Below, one piece after another: positions 32,111-44,809 of a stretch of DNA of 64,000 nucleotides (positions are counted from its first letter, which is position 1; the number at the start of each line of letters is the position of its first letter). Under the pieces are notes generated by a model. It was not told the DNA's origin. It was given only the letters and a program-made list of their open reading frames with translations, and made no database searches. Source of the stretch: Sambucus nigra. Lineage: Eukaryota; Streptophyta; Magnoliopsida; Dipsacales; Adoxaceae. Location: the NCBI GenBank assembly GCA_949130495.1, contig OX422215.1, forward strand, positions 530,021,755 to 530,085,754, written 5' to 3'. The translations under genes were made by a program, and so were the position numbers.

Positions 32111-34954
32111 GAAATGGATCTTATGGACGAGACAGTACATGAGCTCGTTGAGAGGAATCACATGAGAGAGCCGTTAGGGGTGTGTTTTGTTACCTAAAGG
32201 GAGAGCGATAATTCTGACATCGAGCGAGAGGTAGAAGATGTGTGTTTAGTGACTGCAATTGAGAGAGAGAGGGTACACGGAGGCATGAATGAGAGAGAGA
32301 GTCGTGATGAGAGTATGAGAAAGGATTTGGAGGTCGAGCAAGAACAGAGTTAGGGGATATGAGCCTAGAGGACTTTGAGAAAGAATTCAGACCGTTGGAT
32401 GAGAGCCTCACTATTGAAGTCCAAACTTTATTGGACTCATTTAGGCACTTAGAAGAGAATGAATGCGATCGAGGGAAGACCTAGTGTTTTGTCTGATTTA
32501 GAGCACGACACATGCGATTTTGAACCTCAGGGGAATCTAGGTTTAACATGTCCTTCCAATTTTCATAGAGATGTTCCCTTTAAGTCGGGACAAGTATGTT
32601 ACGATTCGATTGGGAACCACAAGGGTATCACTCACGTTATCATCATAAACCTCAAGGTGTTCCCCTTATATATGGGGCCGGTACCCACTTGTTTCGATTA
32701 TTGGTTTACGATGCGAGGAAGAGGGAGACAAGGAGAGCATCGGACCCCGTGCATGGGGTCGAATGTGTTTTTGCAAGGGAGAGAGAGGTCATCACACCCC
32801 CTACGTGTATGAGGTGATCCATGTGTATATTAGTGAGTAAATTTAGTTTTAGGATAGTTTAGAGGTCCGTAGAGGTCACGAGTTAGGAAAGTTTTGAGCA
32901 CCACATTGGGTTTCCATGCACGGGAGTGCGCACGCACATTTCGAGAATGAGGTTGAGGTGTCTCGAGGTCCCGAGTGTTTAGGTTGTCTTGATATACTTT
33001 ATAGAGAATACATTGAGGGTTAGAACACTTAGAATGGAAAACATATGGCTTATTTGAAGTTTGAGGTAGCGAGTTTGGCCGAATCGCAGGCCGAACCGGT
33101 TCACCTACACACTCGAACCGGATCGAATGACCTGATGACAGATTCTCCCCCGAGTTGTGTTTTCCCACCAAATTCAGTCACTCTTTTCCCCTTTTCACCC
33201 GTGATCCAACACCACTGGCCCTTAAAATTGGCTCATCTGTTGTGATGTTTTGTTGCTCCTTCTTTATGTAGTTATTTTATGCTTTATCGTTTCATCATTG
33301 CAAGAACTATGTAATTTATCCTTTACCGCCTTGTAATAAATTGTAGCGAAAATGAAAAATTTGCATTTTAAATATTTGGTTATTTTATTCTCTCACTTAT
33401 TATTTTTTCTTATTTATCTTTTAGTCCTTTTGATTGAGGACAATGCAAAAGTCTAAGTTATGGGGGTGACAAGTGCATATTTCTAAAACTTTACAAATTT
33501 TTAAAATGCCCTAAAATAAAAAAGTAGCAAATTTCAAAAATCCCTCCCCCCCCCCCCCCCCCCCGCCCACACACAAAAAAAAAATGAAAATCTCCGAAAA
33601 AGTGAAATATATTTTTCTTCAAAATAAATAAAAATTGAAATTCAAAACCTTCAAAAAGGTCGCAAAATTTTGTTTAGAGTCTCAATTTGAAATTTTTTAA
33701 GTACTAAGAAGAAATTGACCAAAGATGGAATTAAACGAAAGTTGATTTAACGAATAAGTGGGAAGATTAATAAACCCGGTGAGATTTGGAGCCTATCATT
33801 ATTTTTCGAGAAATTAAATCAATCATAGTTATAATTAACTCAATGTTCGATTCAGTTTTAATTAAGTTGTTGAAGATCTCGAATTTTTATTTTGATCAGT
33901 TACGGGAAACGAGTGAAATGTTGTCTTGAAAAATGCGCTAAAATATCTCTAAATTAATTATAATCTTGAGACGCATGTGGTAAAATAATGAGTAATTCGA
34001 ATATATGAAGTTAGGCCATCGTTTGTTACCTAAAAATAGTAGCCATAAAAATGTGTGAAAAAATACCCCTTTTTGCTAACCCAATTGAGCCAAATAAATT
34101 TCTCAATTTCGTTTGATAACCCCAAAAGCCCATTTAGCCCGGAGTTGTGAAAATCAGAAAATTCATCTGAGAAGTCCAAATGGTGCAGTAAAGAGGGGCA
34201 ATAAAAAAATATAAGAAAAATGCGCAACAAAATAAAGAAAACAAAAAAAATTAAAAAAAGAAAAGAAAAAGAGAAAAAGCTCGAAAAAGCGCCAAAGGAC
34301 ATAGTAAGCACAACTTTCCAACTCCGAAATTTCCAAACAATTTCTATATTTTCCAATACACCTTACATCCCAAAAAAGTCCTAACTGAGTCCGAATAACA
34401 AAATTAATTACCGCGTGGAGAGCCTCAAACACGAAAAGATAATAAAAGATATTGATTGGTGTGAATAAGAACCGAATTTTTTCGTATTCTGATGATGAGA
34501 TCATTTCACCACAAAAATTCCGTCTTTCAAATTTGTGTTCCATTATATTTACTCTTATAAATCACGCATACCGAGAGAAATAGCCACATTCCAAGTGATT
34601 CGTTTGTGAGTGTATCCATGAGAATTGAATCAAAATGAATTTTTAGAAAGTAACATAATGATCAATCGATGGAAGTTAGCGGTTTAATTTTCGACTTTGC
34701 GGACACACACTATGATTTGAGACTATTAGATATAAATTTAAGATGACTATTTTTGAGGAATTTAAATTGTACAATTTTTGAGTATTTTAATTTTTTTTTC
34801 TTTGAGTCGAAGAACGTAGGTGTTTAATAGCTTATTGCATACGTTAAATGCAATCGATTGTCTGCAAAAAATGTAGTCTATCCCAATAAAGTTTTTGTGA
34901 GTTCCTTAACCCATACTCTTATTCTTTTTCATTGATAGTGATGATCAAAGTTCT
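32111..34954 (+). mobile_element. 3' non-pol region of element D
   Basis: This holds acidic and arginine-rich broken frames (32111-32830), then non-coding sequence. TTGAGGACAATGCAAAAG with TTATGGGGGTGAC near 33435-33475 is a hallmark found near the 3' side of Athila/Tat coding regions. A palindrome cluster (CGAACCGGTTC) lies at 33077-33128, and a run of 19 C at 33546-33564. RT, RNase H and integrase are absent, so D is non-autonomous. Copy 2 retains only the first part, to 62681. Confidence 0.65.
33546..33564 (+). repeat. Poly-C tract
   Basis: Nineteen consecutive C within the non-coding 3' part of element D. Confidence 0.95.
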
Positions 34955-34968
34955 ATGTTAGGGGGGTT
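34955..34968 (+). other. Polypurine tract of element D
   Basis: ATGTTAGGGGGGTT lies directly before the LTR start TGATTCGG. The copy at 6840-6851 is eroded (TTTGTGGGGTA). Confidence 0.7.
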
Positions 34969-36405
34969 TGATTCGGTGTAAGCATTTCATATTTATCCTC
35001 GTAATTAAGGCATTTTTAGTATCCCGTGTAATTTAATTGAACCAAATTTATCTTATAATCATGCTACTGACCCTATTTGGCAAGTACATCTTGTTTTGTG
35101 CATTTATCATATCTTTTACAGGTAATTCAAGGAAGTAAACACGAAAGTGAAACCGAAACAGTGGAAGAATTCCTAAGAAAAGAGAAGTCAAGGGCATTTT
35201 TGGAATTTTTCACCCGACACTCGGAGACGGAGCCAAGTGCAAAGTCGAAGAGCTTGAAGTCACGAGAAAACTGAAAAAATGGCACCTTAATTCGGGCTAC
35301 GGTGAAGGAGTTACGTGAATTTTAAGTCAAAAATGAAAGAAAATTGAGTGAGTCAATGTCACCCAAACGGGGTTACCCAAAACTGGTTCGGCATACCTAA
35401 AGCACGAATTTGTGTTTAGTGCTGATTTTTTCTAGAGGTGGTTTTAAATGGGACTCTTGCAAAAAATGTGTGGGGAGTTTTAGTTAGTTTTTGTAGAGAA
35501 TTTTTATGAGTTTTTTTACCTACAAAGAAAGAGGAAAAGAGGTAAGAATATAGTTTCAATTTTGTTCATCAAGCTTACACATTTATGGATAAATGTTAAA
35601 GATTTTTATTAATAGACTTTTTCTTTCTTCTCCCTCATTCTTGATGTAATATTATTTACATGCTATGTTTATTTTCTGAGATTCCAAGCTTTTCATGCAT
35701 GTTTAGATATAGTTTCATTATGACTTTGATTACATGCAACGTAGATATTATGCTTTCTAATAATTACACCATGTCCGACTAGGTTTATAGAGGGTTAGGG
35801 TATATGAACCCAAACTAGGTGATGACATGGGTATAAAATTGAATAAAAATGTGGATATAACGTGAAGACTTAAGGTTTTTTCGAAACACATATTATAGAT
35901 ATCTTAACCTCGTTTACCCTAGGTAACCGATGTATTTGAGTGTATAATATGCGCATCGGCAATCTAATCAGTCATGTTAAATTTATTATATATTAATTAT
36001 TGTATGGAGTTAAATCCTTATAAAGTTGATTGTTTGAAATGTTTAACGCTTTATATGAATTATCAATATAATTCTTAACCTTTTATATCCAACGAATGTA
36101 TCGACGATGTGGGGGAGTGTACTCCAATCCTATTTTCCCATAAAACCACTTTATTGTTATCGCATGGGCAGTTAATTCATTAGTTGAATTAGTTTGCATT
36201 AGTTAATTACAAGATCTCAAAACAATCATCTTTTCCTTCTTTTCGTTAGTCAAACATAATATTTTTCATCTTTCTTATTCGTAGTCACGTCTTATGTCCT
36301 ATTCCCTGTGTTCGATACCACACTTTCTCGAATTATTAGTTATGCAATCGGCTTACACTTGAGCCGATATAAGTACGAACTAAAGACACTTTTAAAGTCC
36401 CTTCA
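34969..36405 (+). mobile_element. 3' LTR of gypsy element D
   Basis: The LTR starts TGATTCGGTG and ends CCCTTCA; 1437 bp. It closes the D element that begins at 29456 and at the same time opens duplication copy 2. It abuts the inside of element C gag with no primer site between. Confidence 0.75.
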
Positions 36406-37234
36406 TGAAGCCCAAAAAATTTAGGGTGATGTGAGTGAGGATGAAGAGGAGGATACGAAAGACTTGCAAGCTTCTTTCAATGAATTGTATGCAAAAACTT
36501 TGAAGATGAATATGGAAAACTTGAAGTTAGAATCTAGGCTGAAGGAATGTGCCATAGATAATAATAATGATGCTTTGATTGAGGATCTTAGGGAATGTGA
36601 GAATATTCTTCGAGAGAAGCTAGAGTATGTCGAGGGAGAGAGAGATAGTTTGTGAGGTTTGATGGAGGCTATGTAAAATGAGGTTTTATAGTTTGAGGAG
36701 TCTAGGCATTTGCTCCAGTCTATAATTGGTGAGCCTGAGGAGAGATTGAGAGATTCAAGTAAGTTAATGTTTAATTTGGAGTCTAGTTCAGAAAATCTAG
36801 ATAAGTTGTCAGTCACCGTTCAAATCAAGGATGATCGGTGTGGTATTAGCTTCAATGATCATGTTTCACCCATTCCCAAAGCCAAAAGCATGCATGTGAT
36901 AGATCCACCTAGTAACATTAGAAGAGAGATGCCAAGGAAGTTTAGGATAGAGCCACCTAGAAATATTAGTATTGGACCACCTTTAGGTAACACTCACTGC
37001 CATATCTACACTTGCACTCATTGCAATATGCAAGGTCATCTTAGGCGATTCTGTTACAAACTTCAAAATGCTCCTAGTAAGTTTAATAATAGACTCACTT
37101 CGCTTCCCAAAATCCCCACGCGTCATTACACATCTATTTGGGTTAGGAAATTGGACTTAAAGGCTTTTGGACTTTTACTTCATGACTCTCATTTGATTGC
37201 ACGTGATTCTCCTGGTGTTGGATCTTTTGGTTGA
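36406..37234 (+). pseudogene. Gag remnant of copia-type element C, copy 2
   Basis: Unlike copy 1, 36431-37234 stays in one frame, broken by three stops (TGA, TAA, TAG) between about 36653 and 36691. The N-terminal part is acidic, then coiled-coil-like (NENLKLE-type heptads). The zinc knuckle near 37010-37055 (CTHCNMQGHLRRFC) fits CX2CX4HX4C exactly. It ends with GVGSFG. The UBN2 capsid region is missing. Confidence 0.75.
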
Positions 37235-38896
37235 TCATGTTGGTTGTTTGTCATATGCTAGTTATGCTTCATGATATATCTTTGCTAGTGTTATGACATG
37301 TGTACTTTTTATATTAAAATTTTCTTTTATTGAGGCTTATTTGAAAAAATATAGAAATATTTTTTGTTTTATATATTTTTTTGAAAATACAAAAAGATTT
37401 TATTTTTGAAAAATATTTTAAAAAGTTCAAAGAGATTTTCGGTTTTGGTATGGCATATTGGTGTGTTTGAATTCATTTCATTCTATACTTTCCATGTATC
37501 TAGGACATTTTGTTATGACTTTAGATGCTTAGATTGTTCTTAACCATGTTTATGGAGTTGTTTCGACATTGATTTTCTTTATGGATTCGACTTTGTATTT
37601 TCCTCCGCACACACATGCACGAGCTTATTGGATTTTGACTTCATAATGTACATTTGAGCTTCGTGAGATGTTCTCCTATCAATCTTATCATCTACATATT
37701 TATTTGACTATGCAGGATTTGTGCATGTAAGAACGTTTGCTAGTGAGGATTTTGTTTTGTATTGAAAATATGATGTGTGCATAGGAAAGGGATGCGAGAG
37801 AATAATAATCTCGTCGTGAAATCCACCGTTTAAAAGAGACCGAAAAAACCAAGATTATAAAAAGAATAACATGCCAAAAAGGGGGAAATTAGTTTAGTTT
37901 GATATATTCGTTCAAATGAAAAGAAAAGATATATTTTGAGGGAGTTTGGATTGAAATATCAAAGGGTTTGCACAATGAAAATGTGCCATAGTTAAGCTTA
38001 TTTTGTCATGGCGCCATTGATTTGTAGAATCATTAAAATTCAAGGCTTGTGTGCATTGTGCTTGTTTTGTTTATTAAGTTCAACTTTATTTGTCACTTGA
38101 GCCTAAAGCTTAGTTTGATAAAGTTTTTCTGTCAATTATAACTTCTTGAACATATTTGAATGGTTGGGTTATAATTCTTTTGTTTCTGGTTCACGGCCAT
38201 TCATTCCATTCCATAGATTTGGACACATCGATACTATGCCAGTGTGTAAAGATTGTGTTTTTTTTTGTCATGTTTTTTGGTCCTTTATACTTGTATATGT
38301 GTGCTGAATTTACTTAGATATATTTTTCATATATTTTATGTGGTATGTTTGTTGTATTTGTAAAATTTGCATTTTTGTAAAAATTGAAAAATTCTAAAAA
38401 TAGTTGGTTGTGATTCTTTTGAGTTTATCCTTGCATAAGTTTAACTGATATATATTTGATATACTTGTCATGACACTCTGTATTTAGTTGTGCTTATTCT
38501 TTTCCTTGTTTATTTTGGACAAATAAAAAGGGGAGAAAGAATTATGAATTATGGGGGAGTGAGAATTTGAATTATGGGGGAGATTGGAGAATTGATTTAC
38601 TTGATTTGATTTATGTTTATCTCATTTCAAACTCGATACTTCACGAAGGTATTTGATTTGTTTATTGTGTGTAGTACTTTGATGATCATTTGGAAAGCAC
38701 ATTAAAGAAGCGCAAGGATAGCAAAGAGATTTCGAGATTTCAAAGTTGAAGATTTTGAAGAGAATTTGAAGACTTGCATATTTAGTATCTTTACGGTTTT
38801 TGGGTTGCATGTGAGGGTATTATATTTGTATAGAATTTTTGTATTGATAATTCAGATTATTTTTATTTTGTACCGGCATAGACATAGGGGGAGATT
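37235..38896 (+). mobile_element. Non-coding 3' region and polypurine tract of element C, copy 2
   Basis: This is the counterpart of 9101-10756. It contains AAAAAGGGGGAAATTAG near 37876, AATTATGGGGGAG twice near 38545-38582, and the polypurine tract GGCATAGACATAGGGGGAG ending before 38897. No coding domain is seen. Confidence 0.65.
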
Positions 38897-39762
38897 TGAA
38901 AGGACATATTTTCAATAGTCCCGAGGTTACATTGTGTATGTCATATGCCGCTACAACTGTTAAAGCAAGTTCACAATCATTTGTTCAAGAAGACGGATCC
39001 GAATATCAAGTTTCTTCAACAACGGACATCTAGAAGATTGATTTTGGTAAGGAATGTGTTTAAGTTTCGTAAATGCTTTACTTTAGTATTGGGATATTTT
39101 TCGATTTTTTTTAATTAAAATGAGGCAATTTTTCTAAGTCAAAATAATTTTTGGAAGACCTGTAGGCGAGCTTTTTTTCAAAAAAATTTCCCCTGTCATT
39201 CAAACAAAATATGCCTGTCGTTCAAACTCCCAAAACAACTAGTTTTTGATTCACCAAAACATCCCAATTTTGTTGTGAATAATTAGTGGAACCCAAATAC
39301 TTTTGTGGAAGTTTATCTTTATAGAGTGCCATTTTTACTGCTGGATTGGTAGTTCTCGTGGAAGATGATTGCAGACGACTACGGTCATTGGGGATACTCG
39401 AGGCTATTCACTGTTGAAGGAATAGTTACGATTCTTGAGGTTCTTGCTGGAATCTTTGCTGATTTTAGGTTGCGGTCTATGTTGGTTTTCTGCAGAAAAT
39501 TCATTGCAGATTTCTCTATGTAATTATAAGTTGAGATTTGCATTATATAGTGAAATAAAAGATTTTACCTGAAAGGGATTTTTTTCTAAAATTGTGGCTT
39601 TCCCGACATGCTTTAGTTACTTAATGATTTGAATCATTTAGATGCATGTTTGGGGATTAAGAAGATAAAATTGGTTTAAATAAATTGATTCTCATATTTG
39701 GTGCATAATAAATTTGGAAAAAGGTTGTCTTTAGATAAAACACACACAAAAGGCCCTTCTCA
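38897..39762 (+). mobile_element. 3' LTR of element C, copy 2
   Basis: 866 bp, TGAAAGGACAT to CCTTCTCA, matching 10757-11622 over its whole length. Confidence 0.8.
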
Positions 39763-40854
39763 ATAACCTTATTAATGTTAGATTATTGTTTTACTTTTCT
39801 AAGGGCATTGGTATGTTGTTTGGTTCCGAAGTTACTTAAATATTTGTATTTTTTTACTACCTCTATTTCTATTTATATAGCATATCTCCATTTCTTAGTA
39901 TTAGATATATTATATGTTGGAATTTATGGTAATTATTTAAGTTTATGAAATAAGATTTTGTTCAACTTTAGGGTTAATTAAAATGGGATCTGCACGTCTT
40001 TTGAGATGGTTTGAAGGTATAACCCATTATCCTCCGTGAGGAGTATAACGTGGTATGCTCATATGTATAAAATTATAAATTAATAAATGAGAAATTCTAG
40101 TATAAATTACTCACTTGGAACCTGGTGTTTGGTTAAAGTCTTATTTTAAAGCTCTTGTTACACATAGGAAGAATGTGAAAAAAGGGTATAGTATATTATA
40201 ACCCATCTTGTCTTAAAAGCATGGTGCCCCTAGGATATCCCAAATCTATGAAGAAGGGAGGACCTACATGGGCTCGGATTAACTTCCAAACCCATCTAAT
40301 CTGGCTCAACGGGTGGTTGGGTCATAGGCCTTGGTTTGGGAAAACTATTAACTTTGGGGGCTAAATTTTATTGGAGTTTTAATTTAATTTATGGGTTTTA
40401 TTTTCTAGCCTAATTTATTACTTCAGTTTCTAATTATTTTATCTTGCCAGTTATGACTGTGGAGATGTTTTATTCTAATAGTTTTATCCCAATAATTGGG
40501 ACTATTGGAATATTTTCCAACCGTTCTTAACCACCAATTATTTATTATAAATGGGTGACTTTAGTTTCATTTTTAATTATTAGTTTTTCTTGCAACTTTT
40601 GTTTGGGTTTGTCCCATTTTTATGTCCAAAAGTAGAGTTTTTTCCATTTTTGTTTCACCGCAAGACTTGTAACTTGGAGTGTTACTATTGTATGTTATGA
40701 GTGTTGTATTGTGGGAGATCTTTGTCATTGAGTCCGTAGGGCACCAATGTGAGGCAAATATTATCTTAAGGTGAGAGTATCCAATAGTTTCCTAAATCAA
40801 ATATCATCTTAAGGTCAGAGTGAACTTCCACCAGGAAGTAAACCTCTTGGATGC
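39763..40854 (+). mobile_element. Uncharacterised repeat, probable copia LTR/leader fragment, copy 2
   Basis: Counterpart of 11623-12690. No gene is visible. It leads into the copia RT remnant. Confidence 0.4.
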
Positions 40855-41386
40855 AAGTGGATATTCAAGAGAAATTTGAAAGTTAATGGTCCATTGAAAA
40901 ATACAAAACTGGACTTGCAGCGTTACATAATCTTAAGATACATCGAATGAATGTAAAATCACCATCTTAAATGGAGAGTTAAACGAAGAGAAACATACGT
41001 AAGAACCACAAGAGTTAAAAGTTCCATAAAAAGAAAGGAAGTTTGTAGACCTGTTAAATCCATTTATGGATTAAAACAAGCACCTAAATAATGGCATGGA
41101 AAATCTCACAACACAATAACATAAAATGGAATTAAAATTAATGAGTCTAATAATGTGTTTACATTAAAAACACTACAAGTGATTATGCGATTGTTTGTCT
41201 TTATGTAGATCATATGCTTACTATTGGAAATAATAAAGATATCATTAAATCTACTAAGAGAATCTTGTTCAACTAATTGGATTTGAAAGATATGGGTATT
41301 GTTGATGTTATATTAGGAATTAAAATTTATAAAACATCAGATAAACTCTCATTATATTGAAGAGATATTTGATAAGTTTGGTAAAT

Positions 41387-44300
41387 TGTGACAACCCGCC
41401 TACTAAAATAATAGGTGGCCATCCCAATACTCTCATAATCACAGGAATCATAGATGGTCCATTCTCAGCATCACTGTCGATTAACATAATAGTATGAGAT
41501 CACCACCAATCATTTTAGAAAACGGACTGTCAATTTAGAAAATTTAGTAAGTAAAAGAAAAACACTTAGACAATCCCATTTGTAAAAACGGTGGATATCA
41601 AAAATCGATGAATGAAAAATGACAATAATATAAATGTCACCGAATAAGCTGTCGGTGAACAGACCAATACAAATAATACATCGAGTATTACAATTCAATA
41701 TTTAGAATATAATGAATATGTGCAATACCTTGGGCAAAACATGCCCGAATAAATATATTGAACATAACTAGAGTACAATAGAAAGAAGTGCCTAATACAA
41801 GTAACCTACAACTTCCGCAAAAAGCTGTAGCTCCATGACAACTGGAAGGGAAATGTAAATGCGGGTGTCCATGCGGTAGAGATCCTGTGCGACAAGGAAT
41901 ATATGGAGAAACAAAGAAATATAGATACGGGTCAGGACCCGATTTGATATGATTCCCAAGTGACTAAAATTCCTGACAATTAAGTGCGTAATTCTCTCGC
42001 AAATAACAATAATATCTCTCACCTCTCAATCTAGCAGCAACCTAGCGCAATATCGTGAGATGTTCTAGTTAACCCTAAGTACTAAGGGCTAACTTTTCCC
42101 CATTCTCAACCCTATGCCTTATTCGTGCGTGGGGTGTCTCGTAAAGCGAAATCCAAACAAGGAACCCCCCCGATACACTACTACTTAGGCAAGGTTGATC
42201 GTTGAGATCCATTAGACCCTAAGCACATAATTAATATATATATATGGATGTGCCTATCATCTGCAACTACTCAGGGAAATAAAAGTAAATCCATTTACCA
42301 TCTAAAAGCAGGATTCCTAACTCTTTCTTTACGAATATATATAAATGGTACAACATTTTATCAAATGTTTACCATTTCAATCTCATAACTCTTTATGTAC
42401 CATTCCTATTTCTTTCTTAGGAATATACACAAATGGTACAACATTTTATCAAATGTTTACCAATTAATCTCATTTATACAATTTCTTTACAAATTTTATT
42501 TACTTTCTTCCATCCAGGAAGAATACATTTTTAAAGAAAGTTTTATTAACATAAAAATGCTTTAACCTTTTTCGTAAAATCCCACTTCACTTCTTCCATC
42601 CAGGAAGTGTAAATCAAAAGTCATTTTTATTAGCATAAAAATACTTTTGTACCATATATCCCATTTCCCTTCTTCCATCCAGGAAATGTAATTAAAGCCA
42701 ATTCATTAACATGAATTGCTTTAATAATCTAAGACCGTCCCTCCGAGTTTCCCCACTGGACGCACCCCTAAATGGCTATCATCTTCCAGGGCCTATCTAT
42801 ACAAGACAACCTAGGAACCTACCAACATCGAGAAGCGGCCATATTGCCTGCGGGAAAGTCAAGACCACACCCAGAATCTCCTAACCAGCGCAGTATAACA
42901 AATGCCCATATGGCCTAGGGACTATATCCACCCTGCGTTCATCAGTCAGGGGGCTTCACCACATGTACGCAACTTCCCTTATGTTAACGATTTAGGGAGG
43001 TGTGTAACCATAAGTTAACACTTATGAAAATCATTACGTTTTCCTTTTGAAAACTTCCACTTTTACATTCTCAAAACCATTTGTACTTACTCATTAATAC
43101 CACATATTATCATATGTTTTTCTTATTCTTAGTGTCGTGTTTTTATTAAAAGTTAAGACCCGAAGTACCATAATCCTCAAACTAGTCCCCAAGAGTTCAT
43201 AAAATTTCATAAACCCTCAAAGTAAGCCTCCTTCAAGGAGTATCTCCCAAGAGTCTCAACTTCAGCATTTTATCTCCAATTTTTTATCTTTCGGTTAATC
43301 TCCAATTCTATACGGACATTAACCTAAACAACTAGCCCTAGGGGTAAACCCAAACCTCCCATTTTATCCTAGGACGCTAGTCTACCCATAACGACCCCTT
43401 AGGACTCTTAAGTACTTCCCAAAGGAAGGTTCCTAAGCTCCTATCATAAATTAAAGAAGCCAGAAGAAACTAAAGAAAATAATAGCGAAAAACAGGGGAC
43501 CGGTCGACCGGTCAGGGGACCGCGGTCGACCGCTCCTTAAGGATTTTGCATACCAAAGAAAGCAGTAAGCTCGTATTGGCATGACCGGTTGACCGCGCCT
43601 ATCAGACCCACGAAAAACCCTTTTTCTTCAAACCAAAACCGAACTCTAAAACCCAAAATCCTCTACTTTCTTCATTCCCCTCCACCAACAACATTATCCC
43701 AACAATCATACACCCAAAAGAAACCTATATAATAACCTGAAACCACACCATCTACAAGATTTAAGGATTTAACACCAAAATCAACCAAAAACCCATTTAT
43801 GGTTTAAACCTCCAAAATTAACTATACATGCAAATTTATCACATTAAATCAATATCTAGCAAGTAAGAAACTTGCCTCGAGGTTCGTAGTCTCTGATCCT
43901 CCGTCGATATCAACGGAATCCGGCCCAAAATCTTCATTTTCTCCATTTCTCTCCATTTCTCCCAACTCTCTCTTCTCTCTCTCTCTCTCTCTTGGCTTCT
44001 AACATGAAAAATGAGAAAATAAGAGGGGTGAGGGAACTTATATGGGTTTTAAAACATAATTCCCCACTTTAATTGCTAATACACCACTAAAATGACTCGT
44101 AACCACTAATTTGAGTCATAACCCCTTAAAATGCCCAAATCCCAAAAATTACAATGGGGTACTTATTTCGACTATCTCGACTATTCTAAAAACAACCGCA
44201 CCCCATATTTTGTCATTCGGGAAAGTGTGAACTATTTTTGTGTTCCAATTTCATTTTATTTCATTAATTATACTCCAAATTTAACATGAGTCATAATCGT

Positions 44301-44495
44301 CGTTTTACATACAACGACGCGATAATACACAATAGGATGCTATTTACCTTCTCATGCAGTAAATAAACAAACATAGTAAATATTATCCATTAATATTACG
44401 GGAAACAATATTTACTCCAATATCCCCTATTTTATAAAATTACCCCATCGGGCAAAATAATATAAAATAGTCGTTAAAAAATTTGGGTTGTTACA
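41387..44495 (-). mobile_element. Solo LTR 1 of the long-LTR gypsy family
   Basis: 3109 bp, from TGTGACAACCCGCC to GGGTTGTTACA on the plus strand (sense is minus). It is flanked by the 5-bp duplication TAAAT at 41382-41386 and 44496-44500. Duplication copy 1 shows the empty site near 13336. No internal sequence remains, so it arose by recombination between two LTRs of a full element that inserted after the duplication. It shares the block TTTCCCCACTG ... CTATCATCTTCCAGGGCCT with solo LTR 2. Confidence 0.95.
43499..43597. repeat. Palindrome patch in solo LTR 1 (GGTCGACC type)
   Basis: GACCGGTCGACCGGTC, CCGCGGTCGACCG and GACCGGTTGACC lie 898-996 nt from the sense start of the LTR. Confidence 0.8.
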
Positions 44496-44747
44496 TAAAT
44501 GCAGTGATAACATTCTATAACACCTATTTATCCAAATATTCATTTATATAAAATTACTATAAAATGGTAAATCTCAATTGGAATACTCTCGAATCATCAG
44601 TAGTTTAATGTACTCAGCCAAATATTACTTACTCAGTTAACAGAATGAGTAGGTATACAAGTAATCCCGGTGAAGACCATTGGAAAGCATAATAAGGTTT
44701 ATTAGAAATATAAGATATATCATTAATAATGTATTTAACTACATCAA

Positions 44748-44752
<5 letters not shown>

Positions 44753-44807
<55 letters not shown>
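44753..44807. repeat. (TA)n microsatellite
   Basis: About 27 TA units; copy 1 has only a short run near 13605. The array has expanded or shrunk since duplication. Confidence 0.97.

Positions 44808-44809
<2 letters not shown>

Larger units (their letters stand above)
6800..34916. repeat. Copy 1 of an about 28-kb tandem segmental duplication
   Basis: The order of landmarks here is repeated from 34917 onward: gypsy D LTR, element C, copia RT remnant, MYB gene, elements A and B, and the D body. Matching is base-by-base over long stretches with scattered substitutions and small indels. Landmark pairs are 6800/34917, 10757/38897, 15404/49544, 17429/51573, 26113/56161 and 29912/59983. Copy 1 lacks the two solo LTRs of copy 2 and retains 18983-23089, which copy 2 has lost. 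Confidence 0.93.
40855..44760 (+). pseudogene. Copia RT/RNase H remnant, copy 2, split by a solo LTR
   Basis: The RT fragments occupy 40855-41386 and continue at 44496-44760. Compared with copy 1, 96 bp are missing near 40920; copy 1 has TTGTAGC and TTGCAGC at the two ends of that stretch, which points to deletion between short repeats. YVDH replaces YVDD as in copy 1. A solo LTR is inserted at 41387. Confidence 0.85.

Noticed and set aside
34030..34543. Phe-rich minus-strand frames that could look like membrane segments
   Set aside because: They arise from A-rich plus-strand sequence in the non-coding part of element D; no start context or homology.
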